A stretch of 64,000 nucleotides of DNA from Herbaspirillum sp. WKF16 (GTDB lineage Bacteria > Pseudomonadota > Gammaproteobacteria > Burkholderiales > Burkholderiaceae_D), in the NCBI RefSeq assembly GCF_028993615.1, contig NZ_CP118632.1:4526001-4590000 (forward strand), read 5' to 3'. Made by a program: the position numbers and the translations under genes. Positions 38,455 to 46,877 of this stretch are shown piece after piece. The notes beneath the pieces were generated by a model. The model saw nothing but the letters and a program-made list of their open reading frames with translations. It had not been told where the DNA came from and did not search any database. The stretch's first letter is position 1; each line of letters starts with the position of its first letter.

Positions 38455-38591
38455 ATATAGAATCCTGACGCTTTGTCAGCCAAAACATCAACAAGAAAAA
38501 AGCACCCGTTCTTGGGGAAAGAACGCCGTTGCCTCCCAGCGTTGTGTTGCGCCAGCCCTCCTATCCACACTTACTACAAGGCTTGCTCAAC

Positions 38592-40982
38592 ATGGCTCAA
38601 CACCATCCGGGCGCCGGCGCGCGCCTGCGCCGCCGCGCGTCACTGCGTCCGCTCACCCTGGTCCTGGCGATCAACAGCGCATTGCTGCCGCTGGCCGCGC
38701 CGCATGCGGGCGCGCAGGAAAATACCGCCAACGCCGCCGACGTCGGCGGCGGGGCCACCCGCACCAGCGGCAAGAAGCTGCCGGACATCGAAGTCCAGGG
38801 CGCGCGCGAGGAGCAGCACAAGCCCGGCGCCTCGGTCAAGGTCACCAAGGACGACCTGGAGAAGCAGGGCGCCGGCGGCTTCGCCGATGTGCTCAAGTAC
38901 CAGCCGCTGGTCTCGGTGCCGGGCGTGACCTCGGGCACCACCAACACCAACAGCCCCTACGACCACCCGGGCGCCACCAACTACAACATCCGCGGCGTCG
39001 AAGGCAACCGCATCGGCGTGGATGTGGACGACATCGAGATGCCCGAGGCGGTCGACCGCTCCGCCACGTCGGGCAGCGGCCGGGCGTCGATCGGCACCTT
39101 CGGCCAGGGGCGCGACTTCATCGATCCGGAGATCTACTCCGAGGTGCAGGTCGATTCCGGCACCACCACCTCGGCGCGCCCGGCCGGCGGCATCGGCGGC
39201 GCGGTCAGCTTCCGCACCAAGTCGGCCGACGACTACGTCAACGAAAACCGGCCGACCTACTTCGGCCTCAAGGGCGGCTACAACTCGGCCGACCGATCCT
39301 GGGGCGAGGCCGTCACCGCCGCCGGCGTCAGCGGCGCCTTCGACGGCCTGATGGTGTATTCGCGCCGCGACGGCCACTCGTCAAAGAACAACAGCGACAC
39401 GATGAGCGCCTATCCTTCCGACTGGAACTCGAACGCGGCGCTGCTCAAGGGCGGCATGCGCATCGACGCGGAGAACAAGCTGACGGTCTCGGCCGACCTC
39501 TATCGCCGCGACAACGACATCCGCTATAACGCCTGGAACACCACCGGCACCGCCGTCACCGGCAACTCGGCGCAAGACAGCAAGACCGCCCGCAACACCT
39601 TCCAGCTCGGTCACCTGTGGACGCCCGCCAACGCCTTGCTGGATCGCCTGGAGACCAAGCTGTCCTACCAGACCACCGACATGCAGGACCGCACGCGCAC
39701 CACCACGGTGGCCACCGGCGCGGTGGAGAACAACTTCTCGCGCAACAGCAACCGCCAGATCGGCCTGAGCAGCACCGGCTACAAGAAGATCGACAACAAC
39801 AGCCTGCGCTTCGGCCTCAGCATGAGCGAGAACAAGAACCAGCATGCGCTGACAGGCACCGCCTTCGCCTCGCAGCCCTACCCCAACACCAAGACCACGC
39901 GCCTGGGGCTGTTCGCCGAGGACGAGATCGTGTTCAATGCCGGCGGCCATCGCCTGGCGCTGATTCCCGGGCTGCGCGTGGACCGCGTCAAGAGCAGCAT
40001 CTACGACACCGGCGAGTTCGCCAATACGCGCATCACCTCCAGCCAGCTCACGACCATGTACGGCTCGGGCACCAGCAACACCATCCTCAGCCCGAGCCTG
40101 AGCGTGGTGTACGACATCGTGCCCAAGCTGAGCGCCTACGCGCAGTGGAAGCACAGCGGCCGCGCGCCCAGCGTGAGCGAAATGTACGGCTACTGGAACG
40201 GCGGCGGCGGCACCTATGCGCTGATCGGCAACCCCAACCTGAAAAAGGAAACCAGCGACGCCTTCGACATCGGCCTGAAGGGCGAACCGATCGACGGCGT
40301 GGCCTTCAACAGCTCGCTGTTCTATACCAAGTACAAGGACTTCATCGCCTACACCCGCTACGGCCGCGCGACCAACCCTGAGATGTTCACCACGGTGCAG
40401 AGCGGCCTGGCCACCATCTACCAGGCCGAGAACCGCGACGACGCCTACATCTACGGCCTGGAACTGACCGCGCGGGTCGACCACGGCAAGTTCGCGCCGT
40501 CCATGAAGGGCGTGTACTCGACCTGGGCCGTGGGCTACAGCCAGGGCAAGGCCAAGAGCCGCTACCTGGGCGACACCTATCAGGACCTGGAGACGGTGCA
40601 GCCGGCCAAGCTGATAGTGGGCCTGGGCTATGACGCGCCCGAGAAGCGCTGGGGCGCCAACCTGACCGGCACCTTCGTCAAGGGCAAGCAAGCCTCGGCC
40701 AATACCCGCAACGCCTACCAGAACGCCGGCGCGGCGCTGCCGGCCTCGACCGTCAGCTACTTCTCGGTTCCCGGCTACGGCCTGTTCGACCTGACCGGCT
40801 ACTGGCGCATCGGCAAGAACGTGCGCATCAACGCCGGCATCAACAACCTGTTCGACAAGCGCTACTGGGATTACGCCAGCACCTACAGCCTGGAACCCAG
40901 CAACGCCAAGGATGCGCAGGACATCCAGCTGCAGACCCGCACCGGCCGCAGCTACTTCGCCTCCCTCGCGGTCGATTTCTGA
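38592..40982 (+). CDS. TonB-dependent heme/hemoglobin-type receptor
   Basis: 796 residues from ATG 38592; an in-frame TTG at 38529 is possible but no signal peptide would begin there. A signal peptide ends near PHAGAQ. The plug has NIRGVEGNRIGVDVDDIE and GGIGGAVSFRTKS. In the barrel, HSGRAPSVSEMYG (FRAP-like box) and GNPNLKKETSDAFDIGLKG (NPNL box) are the paired motifs of heme and hemoprotein receptors such as HemR, HmbR and HasR. It probably takes heme or a hemoprotein across the outer membrane. EF-hand and DUF2271 genes follow on the same strand. Confidence 0.9.
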   Translation: MAQHHPGAGARLRRRASLRPLTLVLAINSALLPLAAPHAGAQENTANAADVGGGATRTSGKKLPDIEVQGAREEQHKPGASVKVTKDDLEKQGAGGFADVLKYQPLVSVPGVTSGTTNTNSPYDHPGATNYNIRGVEGNRIGVDVDDIEMPEAVDRSATSGSGRASIGTFGQGRDFIDPEIYSEVQVDSGTTTSARPAGGIGGAVSFRTKSADDYVNENRPTYFGLKGGYNSADRSWGEAVTAAGVSGAFDGLMVYSRRDGHSSKNNSDTMSAYPSDWNSNAALLKGGMRIDAENKLTVSADLYRRDNDIRYNAWNTTGTAVTGNSAQDSKTARNTFQLGHLWTPANALLDRLETKLSYQTTDMQDRTRTTTVATGAVENNFSRNSNRQIGLSSTGYKKIDNNSLRFGLSMSENKNQHALTGTAFASQPYPNTKTTRLGLFAEDEIVFNAGGHRLALIPGLRVDRVKSSIYDTGEFANTRITSSQLTTMYGSGTSNTILSPSLSVVYDIVPKLSAYAQWKHSGRAPSVSEMYGYWNGGGGTYALIGNPNLKKETSDAFDIGLKGEPIDGVAFNSSLFYTKYKDFIAYTRYGRATNPEMFTTVQSGLATIYQAENRDDAYIYGLELTARVDHGKFAPSMKGVYSTWAVGYSQGKAKSRYLGDTYQDLETVQPAKLIVGLGYDAPEKRWGANLTGTFVKGKQASANTRNAYQNAGAALPASTVSYFSVPGYGLFDLTGYWRIGKNVRINAGINNLFDKRYWDYASTYSLEPSNAKDAQDIQLQTRTGRSYFASLAVDF

Positions 40983-40997
40983 TCCTTGCAACACCTC

Positions 40998-41023
40998 CAT
41001 GGGCGCCGCCGGGGGCGCCCATG
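40998..41023 (+). terminator. Hairpin between receptor and EF-hand genes
   Basis: CATGGGCGCC pairs with GGCGCCCATG around a six-base loop. There is no T tract, so it may protect or attenuate the transcript rather than terminate it. Confidence 0.4.
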
Positions 41024-41061
41024 CCTGAGCTCCCCACGTCCCGGATTAAGGAGAAACCAGC

Positions 41062-41586
41062 ATGAAAGCCACCCCCTCCGTGATCAGCGCCGTCGCCGGC
41101 GCCATCCTCCTCAGCGCCTGCGCCGCGCAGCCGGGCGGCGCCCAGGCGCCGCAAGTCGCGGCCACGCAAGCGGGTTCCGGCCCGGCGCGCCCGGCCGGCG
41201 GCCACGGCCGCGAAGCCTTCATCGGCAGCTACGACCTCAACGGCGACGGCGTGGTGACGCGCGCGGAATATGACGCCGTGCGCAAGCAGCGCTTCAAGAA
41301 CGCCGACAAGAACGGCGACGGCGTGCTGACCGAAGAGGAATACGTCGCCGAGTTCGAAGGCCGCCTCAAGGAGCAATATTTCAAGTCCGGCCGCCAGCCC
41401 GACGAGGCCTATGCCAATTCGATCCGCCAGGCCCACGTGCGCTTTGCGCTGCTGGACCGCAACCGCGATGGCGTGCTGTCGCAGGATGAGGAACAGGAAA
41501 TCATGGAAAAGACCTGGGCCCAGGCCGACACCAACAAGGACGGCAAGGTCGACGCCAACGATCCGCCGCCGCCGGGCCGCAACTGA
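41062..41586 (+). CDS. EF-hand lipoprotein
   Basis: 174 residues. A lipobox LLSACAAQ directs lipidation at Cys 20. Four EF-hand-like loops follow: DLNGDGVVTRAEYD, DKNGDGVLTEEEYV, DRNRDGVLSQDEEQ and DTNKDGKVDANDP; the last lacks the usual final Glu. It probably binds calcium in the envelope. AAGGAG precedes the ATG. It lies between the heme receptor and a DUF2271 gene and may be co-transcribed with both; its role there is unknown. Confidence 0.85.
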   Translation: MKATPSVISAVAGAILLSACAAQPGGAQAPQVAATQAGSGPARPAGGHGREAFIGSYDLNGDGVVTRAEYDAVRKQRFKNADKNGDGVLTEEEYVAEFEGRLKEQYFKSGRQPDEAYANSIRQAHVRFALLDRNRDGVLSQDEEQEIMEKTWAQADTNKDGKVDANDPPPPGRN

Positions 41587-41588
41587 CG

Positions 41589-42152
41589 ATGGGGCCGCGC
41601 ATGAACACATCATCCTTGCATGAGCGCCTGGCGGCCGGCCTCGGCCTGGCGGTGGCGCTGGTCGGCGGGACGGCATCGGCGGCCACCCTGGAGCTCGAGG
41701 TCACGCTGCCCAATATCGCCAGCGCGGCCTACCATCCCCCTTACCTGGCGGCCTGGATCGAGCGCCCGGGCGACCCGGCGGTGGTCGCCACGCTGGCGGT
41801 GTGGTACGACACCCGCCTGCGCGACCAGCTGGGCAAGATCTTCCTCAAGGAGCTGCGCACCTGGTGGCGCAAGGCGGGCAGCGCCATGACGCTGCCCGCC
41901 GACGGCATCAGCGGCCCCACGCGCAGCGCCGGCGTGCATGCGCTGCGCTTCTCCGAGAAACAGGAAGCGCTGGCGGCACTGGCGCCGGGCAATTACCAAG
42001 TGGTGGTGGAAGTGGCGCGCGAACAGGGCGGACGCACCGTGCTGCGCGCCCCCTTCAGCTGGAAGGGCGGCGATGCGGCAAGCAACGGCGCCGCGCAGCC
42101 GGACGACAGCGGCGGCGAACTGGCCGCGCTGAAGGTGGCGGCCAAGCCCTGA
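41589..42152 (+). CDS. Periplasmic DUF2271 protein
   Basis: 187 residues with a signal peptide (GLGLAVALVGGTASAA). The mature part starts LELEVTLPNIASAAYHPPYL and has AAWIERPGDP and FLKELRTWWRKAG, typical of DUF2271. These proteins often neighbour iron-uptake, PepSY and flavin-transferase genes but have no settled function. It starts two bases after the EF-hand gene stop, so the two are coupled. ATG 41601 is an alternative start. Confidence 0.82.
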   Translation: MGPRMNTSSLHERLAAGLGLAVALVGGTASAATLELEVTLPNIASAAYHPPYLAAWIERPGDPAVVATLAVWYDTRLRDQLGKIFLKELRTWWRKAGSAMTLPADGISGPTRSAGVHALRFSEKQEALAALAPGNYQVVVEVAREQGGRTVLRAPFSWKGGDAASNGAAQPDDSGGELAALKVAAKP

Positions 42153-42188
42153 GCCGCGCCGGCCGAGCGCGGCCGAATATCCAGGGCC

Positions 42189-42926
42189 TCAGTCCAGCTT
42201 CTCATGGAAGTCGGACGCGCCGCGCTTCCAGTAGGCCGACACCCGCATCGCCTCCTTGGGATGCGCCTTCTCTTCGGCCAGCACCGCGCGCAGCGCCTTC
42301 ATCGTCGCGGCTTCGCCGGCGGCCCAGATGTAGCCTTCACCGACCGGCAGCTGCAGCGCGCGCACCGCGGCCAGCAATTCCTCCCCGGACGGCACCCACC
42401 TGATATCGACCTCGGCCTGGCTGTCGAACTGGCGCACGTCGCCCACGTGGGCGATCTCGACGATGACGCTCACGCGCGCGCCGGGGCCGAACTCCTTCAG
42501 CCGGCGGGTGATCGCCGGCAGCGCCGAGAGGTCGCCCACCAGCAGATGCCAGTCGTAGTCGGTCGGCACCACCATGGAGCCGCGCGGACCGGCGATGACC
42601 GCATCCATGCCGACCTTGGCCTGGCGCGCCCAGTCGGTGGCCGCGCCCTCGGCGTGCAGCGCGAATTCCAAGGTAAGCTCGCCGCGTTGTGGGTCGTGCC
42701 CGGTTGGCGTATAGTCGCGCCGAACCTGCTCGCCGGCGGCATCCTGGAAGACGAACTTGACGTGGTCGTCGAAGGACATCGAGACGAAGTCCCGCAGCGC
42801 CTCGCCGCGGAAGGTGACGCTGAGCATGTTGGCGCCGGTCTGGCGGGTGGCCGCGACCTTGACGTCGCGGAACTTCACATCGTGGCGGATACGCTGCACG
42901 GTACGGGCAGGGGTCGTCGATTGCAT
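42189..42926 (-). CDS. Siderophore-interacting protein (FAD-dependent ferric reductase)
   Basis: 245 residues from ATG 42926, which has GAAGG upstream. The FAD-binding barrel shows MLSVTFRGEALRDFVS and RRDYTPTGHDPQRGELTLEF, then GPRGSMVVPTDYDWHLLVGD, and the C-terminal half has YIWAAGEAATMKALRAVL. The ViuB/YqjH family reduces iron in ferric siderophores in the cytoplasm to release it. It diverges from a MarR gene, as yqjH diverges from its nickel- or iron-sensing regulator YqjI in E. coli, although the regulator type differs here. Confidence 0.92.
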   Translation of the reverse strand: MQSTTPARTVQRIRHDVKFRDVKVAATRQTGANMLSVTFRGEALRDFVSMSFDDHVKFVFQDAAGEQVRRDYTPTGHDPQRGELTLEFALHAEGAATDWARQAKVGMDAVIAGPRGSMVVPTDYDWHLLVGDLSALPAITRRLKEFGPGARVSVIVEIAHVGDVRQFDSQAEVDIRWVPSGEELLAAVRALQLPVGEGYIWAAGEAATMKALRAVLAEEKAHPKEAMRVSAYWKRGASDFHEKLD

Positions 42927-42946
42927 GGCCTGGACCTTCAAATTAG

Positions 42947-42987
42947 TTGATAATGTCTCCATTATGAAAAAACAAGTTGATAAAGTC
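42947..42987. promoter_or_regulatory. Direct repeats in the SIP/MarR divergent promoter
   Basis: GTTGATAATGTC and GTTGATAAAGTC occur 30 bases apart, about three helical turns. The second lies within the first codons of the MarR gene and reads as the imperfect palindrome GTTGATAAAGTCAAC. They are candidate autoregulatory sites. Confidence 0.45.
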
Positions 42988-43428
42988 AACCATTCACCTG
43001 CTGCCGACAGGGTTTTTGACGCCATCCATACGGTGATGCACCTCTACCGTTCCGGCCGCTCGCAGTCGTTCCGCGAGGAGGAGCGCGACATCACCCACAT
43101 GGAAAGCCGCGTGCTGGACTACTTCGCGCGCCACCCCGGCGCCACGCAGAGCGACCTGGTGCTGCACTCCGGGCGCGACAAGGCCCAGCTCACCCGGCTG
43201 GTGCGCGGCCTGCGCGAGCGCGGCTACCTGGACGCGCAGGAAGACGCCCAGGATCGCCGCAGCGTGCACCTGTCGCTGAGCGCGCAGGGCCAGACCCTGC
43301 AGCGCCAGCTGCGCAAGTCCGGCGCGCAGATCCTGCAGCGCGCGGTGGAGGGCTTGTCGCCCGAGCAGTGCGAGGAGCTGGTGCAGCTGCTGCAGGTGAT
43401 GCAGGGCAACCTGGAACGGCAGCGCTGA
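42964..43428 (+). CDS. MarR-family regulator
   Basis: 154 residues from ATG 42964. A winged helix is seen in ATQSDLVLHSGRDKAQLTRL and VRGLRERGYLDAQEDAQDRR, followed by VHLSLSAQGQTLQ. MarR proteins are dimeric repressors sensing small ligands. The gene is divergent from the siderophore-interacting reductase, whose expression it probably controls. The Lys- and His-containing N terminus is not a recognised metal site. Confidence 0.9.
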   Translation: MKKQVDKVNHSPAADRVFDAIHTVMHLYRSGRSQSFREEERDITHMESRVLDYFARHPGATQSDLVLHSGRDKAQLTRLVRGLRERGYLDAQEDAQDRRSVHLSLSAQGQTLQRQLRKSGAQILQRAVEGLSPEQCEELVQLLQVMQGNLERQR

Positions 43429-43516
43429 TACCCCTGCGCGCCGGCGCGCCGTTGCTATACTTCCCCGACACCGCGCGCGGCCCTGCGACCGCGCCGCCAA
43501 CCACATTTCGCCGCGC

Positions 43517-45403
43517 ATGACCAATCCAAGCCCCGCCCTCGCCCGCCTGACACCCGCCACCCTGGTCGGCGCCGCCTGCGTCCTGGCCATGCTCTACTTC
43601 GGCCGCGAAGTGCTGGAGCCGCTGGCCGTGGCCATCGTGCTCAGCCTGATCATCCTGCCGCTGGTGCGCAAGCTGGCCGGGCTGGGCCTGAACCGCGCCG
43701 CCGCCGCCATCGTCTCGGTGCTGCTGGTGGGCGCCGCGCTGGTGGCGCTGGCCGTGGTGCTGGCGTTCCAGCTGGCCAGCGTGACCGGCGACCTGCCCCG
43801 CTACCGCGCCGCCATCCAGGACAAGGTGGACCAGGTGCGCACCATGACCGAGCGCCCCTTCGCCAGGCTGGAAGAACAATTGAGCGCCGTCATGCCGCAG
43901 GTGCAGCCACCCGCCGCCGAGACGCCCAAGGGCCGTGGCGCGAAGAATGCGAACCATGCAGTGGCGACCGCGCCGATGCCGGTGCAGCTGTCGGCGCCGC
44001 AGATGTCGGTGCGCGCCGCGCTGGCGCGCCTGTTCTCGCTGGCCTGGGGGCCGATCGGCCAGGCCGGCATCGTGCTGGTGCTGCTGGTGTTCATCCTGCT
44101 GGAGCAGGAGTCGCTGCGCGACCGCATGGTGCGCCTGGCCGGCCGCGCCGAGATCAGCCGCACCATGCGGGCGCTGGGCGACGCCGCCGAGGGCGTGTCG
44201 CGGTTCTTCTTCTCGCAGTTCGTGGTCAACGCGGTGTTCGGCCTGACCGTGGGCGGCGCGCTGGCGCTGGCCGGGGTGCCGCACGCGGTGCTATGGGGCA
44301 CGCTGTGCGGGGTGCTGCGCTTCGTCCCCTACCTGGGCGCGCTGGCCTCGGGCCTGCTGGTGGCGCTGTTCATCGCCGCCATCGATCCGGGCTGGTGGCT
44401 GCCGCTGTCCTTCCTTGCGCTGTTCGTGGCGCTGGAGGTGGTGGTGGCCAATATCGTCGAGCCGCGCGTGTACGGCCACAGCTCCGGCCTGTCGCCGCTG
44501 GCCATCATCATCTCGGCGCTGTTCTGGGGCAGCCTGTGGGGACCGGTCGGGCTGCTGCTGTCGACCCCGCTGACGCTGTGCCTGGTGGTCGCCGGCCGCC
44601 ATGTCGCGGCGCTGGAGCCGATCTCCATCCTGCTGGGCGAGGCGCCCGACATGAACCATGCCGAACGCTTCTACCAGCACGCGCTGGCCGGCGAATCGGA
44701 TGCAGTGATCCGCGAGGGACGGGCCTACCTGGCCAAGAACAGCTTCGCCAAGTATTGCGACCAGGTGCTGCTGCCCGGACTGGGGCTGGCCGCGCTCGAC
44801 CTGCGCAGCGAACAGGTCGGGGAGGCCCAGCAGCAGCGGCTGCGCGCCACTGCCCTGCGCCTGCTCGAGGCCCTCACCCAGGCGCCGGACGCGGCGCGCC
44901 GCTTCGGCCGGCGGCAGGCGCCGCCGCTATTGAGCAGCAACATCGGGGCCCACCTGCGCCAGCAACGCCTGGCGCGGCTGGGGCGCTGGCAGGGATCGCT
45001 GGACGTGCCCAGCCGTTCGGTGGTGCTGTGCGCCGGACTGCGGCACGAGCGCGACGAGCTGCTGGGCGAATTGCTGGTGCATGCCCTGCGCGTGGCCGGC
45101 ATCGACGCCCGCGGCGTGACCCTCGATGAGCACAACGAACGCCCCGACGCCGGCAAGTCCGAGCTGGTGTCGACGGTGTTCGTGGTGTTCCCGCTGAAGG
45201 AGCATTTCGAGCGCTGGCAGGCCGTCGTGCGCGAGCTGCGCGGCGGCTTGCCGCAGGCGCTGCTGGTGACCATCCGCCCGCCCTTCGACAACGAGACCAT
45301 GGAGCAGTCCGCCGTGAGCGACCAGGTCGACATGGTGTTGTCATCTTTCGAGGAAGGCCTGGCTTTCGTCGCCGCCAGCCGCAACGCCGACGGCCGGGCG
45401 TAG
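43517..45403 (+). CDS. AI-2E family (PerM-like) permease with a C-terminal soluble domain
   Basis: 628 residues. The first ~370 form the family core of about eight helices, including LRFVPYLGALASGLLVALF and the end region VEPRVYGHSSGLSPLAIIIS and GLLLSTPLTLCLVV. Typical members have ~350 residues. Here ~250 more follow, predicted soluble, with NHAERFYQHALAGESD, HERDELLGELLVHALRVAGI and EHFERWQAVVRELR, which recalls the architecture of a cobalamin-binding-like Rossmann unit, though the match is weak. A charged loop with a Pro/Ala-rich stretch lies after the first helices. The transported substrate is unknown; several members are sodium- or proton-linked exporters. Confidence 0.85.
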   Translation: MTNPSPALARLTPATLVGAACVLAMLYFGREVLEPLAVAIVLSLIILPLVRKLAGLGLNRAAAAIVSVLLVGAALVALAVVLAFQLASVTGDLPRYRAAIQDKVDQVRTMTERPFARLEEQLSAVMPQVQPPAAETPKGRGAKNANHAVATAPMPVQLSAPQMSVRAALARLFSLAWGPIGQAGIVLVLLVFILLEQESLRDRMVRLAGRAEISRTMRALGDAAEGVSRFFFSQFVVNAVFGLTVGGALALAGVPHAVLWGTLCGVLRFVPYLGALASGLLVALFIAAIDPGWWLPLSFLALFVALEVVVANIVEPRVYGHSSGLSPLAIIISALFWGSLWGPVGLLLSTPLTLCLVVAGRHVAALEPISILLGEAPDMNHAERFYQHALAGESDAVIREGRAYLAKNSFAKYCDQVLLPGLGLAALDLRSEQVGEAQQQRLRATALRLLEALTQAPDAARRFGRRQAPPLLSSNIGAHLRQQRLARLGRWQGSLDVPSRSVVLCAGLRHERDELLGELLVHALRVAGIDARGVTLDEHNERPDAGKSELVSTVFVVFPLKEHFERWQAVVRELRGGLPQALLVTIRPPFDNETMEQSAVSDQVDMVLSSFEEGLAFVAASRNADGRA

Positions 45404-45446
45404 AATCGCCAAGGCCAGCAGGCCCATCCGTCCCGACAGGAAAACC

Positions 45447-46325
45447 ATGACGACGTCCGCTTCCCCGATGACCGCCGCGCGCCGGCTCGCCGCCTTGTTG
45501 TTGATGGCGGCGGCGCTGCCGCTGGCGGCGCAGACCGCGCCGGCGGCCATCCAGCTCAATCCCCGCGCCACGCTGCCGGTCACGCCGGAGGAACGCAAAA
45601 ACATCGAGGAGCTGCTGCGCGCCAGCGGCGCCGTCGAGGCCGGCAAGCGCATGGCCAGGCAGTTCGCCGGCCAGGTCGGCGCCACGCTGCGGGCCTCGCG
45701 CTCCAACCTGCCGCCGCATGTCGCCAGCGTGGTCAACGAGGAAACCGGCCGCGCCATCGCCGATGCGCTGGACCAGCCCGACGGCCTGACCGACATGATG
45801 GTGCAGCTGTACCACAAGTACTACAGCGATGAAGAGATCCGGCAGATAACCGCTTTCTACAACAGCCCGGTGGGGCAGAAGACGGTGCAGGTCACGCCGG
45901 TGCTGGTGCCGGAATCGCAGAACCTCGGCCGCGCGTGGGGCGCCAGGCTGGCGCCGGTGATACTGCAGCGGGTGCAGAAGCGCCTGACCGAGGAAGCGGC
46001 CAACGGCGAGACGCCGCCCGCTCCGCCCCGCCTTGAAATCGCGGTCGCCCCGCGCGCCGTCTATCCGGCCGAATCCCGCGCCGCGCGCGAGGAAGGCACC
46101 GTGCGCCTGAAGCTGCAGGTGGCGCCGAGCGGGCAGGTGCAGTCGGTTGTCATCCTGAAGTCGTCCGGTTATCCGCGCCTGGACGCGGCCGCCATCCAGG
46201 CCGCGCGCGCCATGGCCTACAAGCCCTACGAGGCTGCCGGCGAGGCCGCGCTGAGCGCCGAGGTCAGCGTCGCCTTCAAGCTGGGCGACCAGCCCAGGGC
46301 CAGGAGCGCCAGCAAGGACATCTGA
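45447..46325 (+). CDS. Periplasmic DUF2059 protein fused to a TonB C-terminal domain
   Basis: 292 residues. A signal peptide ends near LAAQ; residues ~50-170 match DUF2059 (ELLRASGAVEAGKRMARQFA, LYHKYYSDEEIRQITAFYNS PVGQKTVQ as two adjacent blocks). Residues ~200-283 form a TonB C-terminal domain (AVYPAESRAAREEGTVRLKL, ILKSSGYPRLDAAAIQAAR). There is no membrane anchor after cleavage and no proline-rich spacer, so it is not an ordinary energy transducer. The TonB_C part may bind outer-membrane or peptidoglycan partners. Confidence 0.82.
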   Translation: MTTSASPMTAARRLAALLLMAAALPLAAQTAPAAIQLNPRATLPVTPEERKNIEELLRASGAVEAGKRMARQFAGQVGATLRASRSNLPPHVASVVNEETGRAIADALDQPDGLTDMMVQLYHKYYSDEEIRQITAFYNSPVGQKTVQVTPVLVPESQNLGRAWGARLAPVILQRVQKRLTEEAANGETPPAPPRLEIAVAPRAVYPAESRAAREEGTVRLKLQVAPSGQVQSVVILKSSGYPRLDAAAIQAARAMAYKPYEAAGEAALSAEVSVAFKLGDQPRARSASKDI

Positions 46326-46329
46326 GCCA

Positions 46330-46644
46330 TCAAGGGGCAGGCGGGGCCCCTGCGCCGCGCTGCGCCTGCCATGCGGCCAGCAGGAAGCCGCCGCAGATCG
46401 CCACGTTCTTGAAGAAGTGGTTGAACTGGTTGCCGAACTGCGCGTCCGGCGCGACCCAGAACTGGTGCGCAATCACGCCGGTGGCCAGGGTATACAGTCC
46501 CAGCAGCAAGCCCACTTCACGCAGCCGCCAACCGGCGATGAACAACAGCGGCAGCACGATCTCGATGGCGATCACCAGCGGCGCCGCCAGGCCCGGCAGC
46601 GGCAGGCCGGAATGGACCACCCCGGCCACGCCGATCTCGGCCAT
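46330..46644 (-). pseudogene. 5'-truncated DoxX-family membrane protein
   Basis: 104 codons matching the C-terminal three quarters of a DoxX protein: SGLPLPGLAAPLVIAIEIVL, LREVGLLLGLYTLATGVIAH and a Phe-rich end FNHFFKN. The first helix and the RxxxGxxF-type N terminus of the family are missing: the apparent ATG is followed directly by the middle of the protein and preceded by a TAG. The break coincides with a LysR fragment on the other strand, so a deletion removed the 5' end. An intact short protein cannot be excluded. Confidence 0.7.
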
Positions 46645-46744
46645 CTATCCGGCGCGGCGACACCTCTCGCCCAAGGTGCGCGCCTTCATTTCGTGGGCCG
46701 GCGGCGTGTTCGCCGCGCATCCTTCGCTGCATCTGCATCGCTGA
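46643..46744 (+). pseudogene. 3' remnant of a LysR-family regulator gene
   Basis: The frame reads IYPARRHLSPKVRAFISWAG and ends in HLHR with a stop at 46742-46744. This is the typical C-terminal helix of LysR regulators (phrase like YPxRRxLSPKVRAFIDF). No start and no DNA-binding part precede it; its left edge is the truncated end of the doxX remnant. The two genes were once divergent neighbours. Confidence 0.75.
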
Positions 46745-46752
46745 GGCAAAAA

Positions 46753-46782
46753 AAATGGCCGCGGGCAGGCGGCCATTTCTTT
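46753..46782 (+). terminator. Terminator after the LysR remnant
   Basis: AAATGGCCGC-GGGCAG-GCGGCCATTT followed by CTTT. It was probably the terminator of the lost LysR gene. Confidence 0.7.
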
Positions 46783-46796
46783 GGAGCGATCCGGCC

Positions 46797-46868
46797 TCAG
46801 GTGAGCAGGATCAGCAGAAGGATGACGGGAATCGGAATACCCAGCAGCCAGAGCAATATTGCACCCAT
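46797..46868 (-). CDS. 23-residue hydrophobic membrane peptide
   Basis: The frame encodes MGAILLWLLGIPIPVILLLI then LLT, a single transmembrane helix interrupted by a Gly-x-Pro-x-Pro turn. AGGAGACCATC before the ATG is a strong ribosome site. It starts 10 bases after the stop of the larger membrane-protein gene on the same strand, so it is the second gene of that unit. Short peptides with the LLGIPIP pattern recur in proteobacteria; function is unknown. Confidence 0.7.
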   Translation of the reverse strand: MGAILLWLLGIPIPVILLLILLT

Positions 46869-46877
46869 GATGGTCTC

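Noticed and set aside
38529..38591. TTG 38529 as start of the heme receptor
   Set aside because: It would add 21 residues before the signal peptide without a ribosome site. ATG 38592 gives a normal signal sequence.
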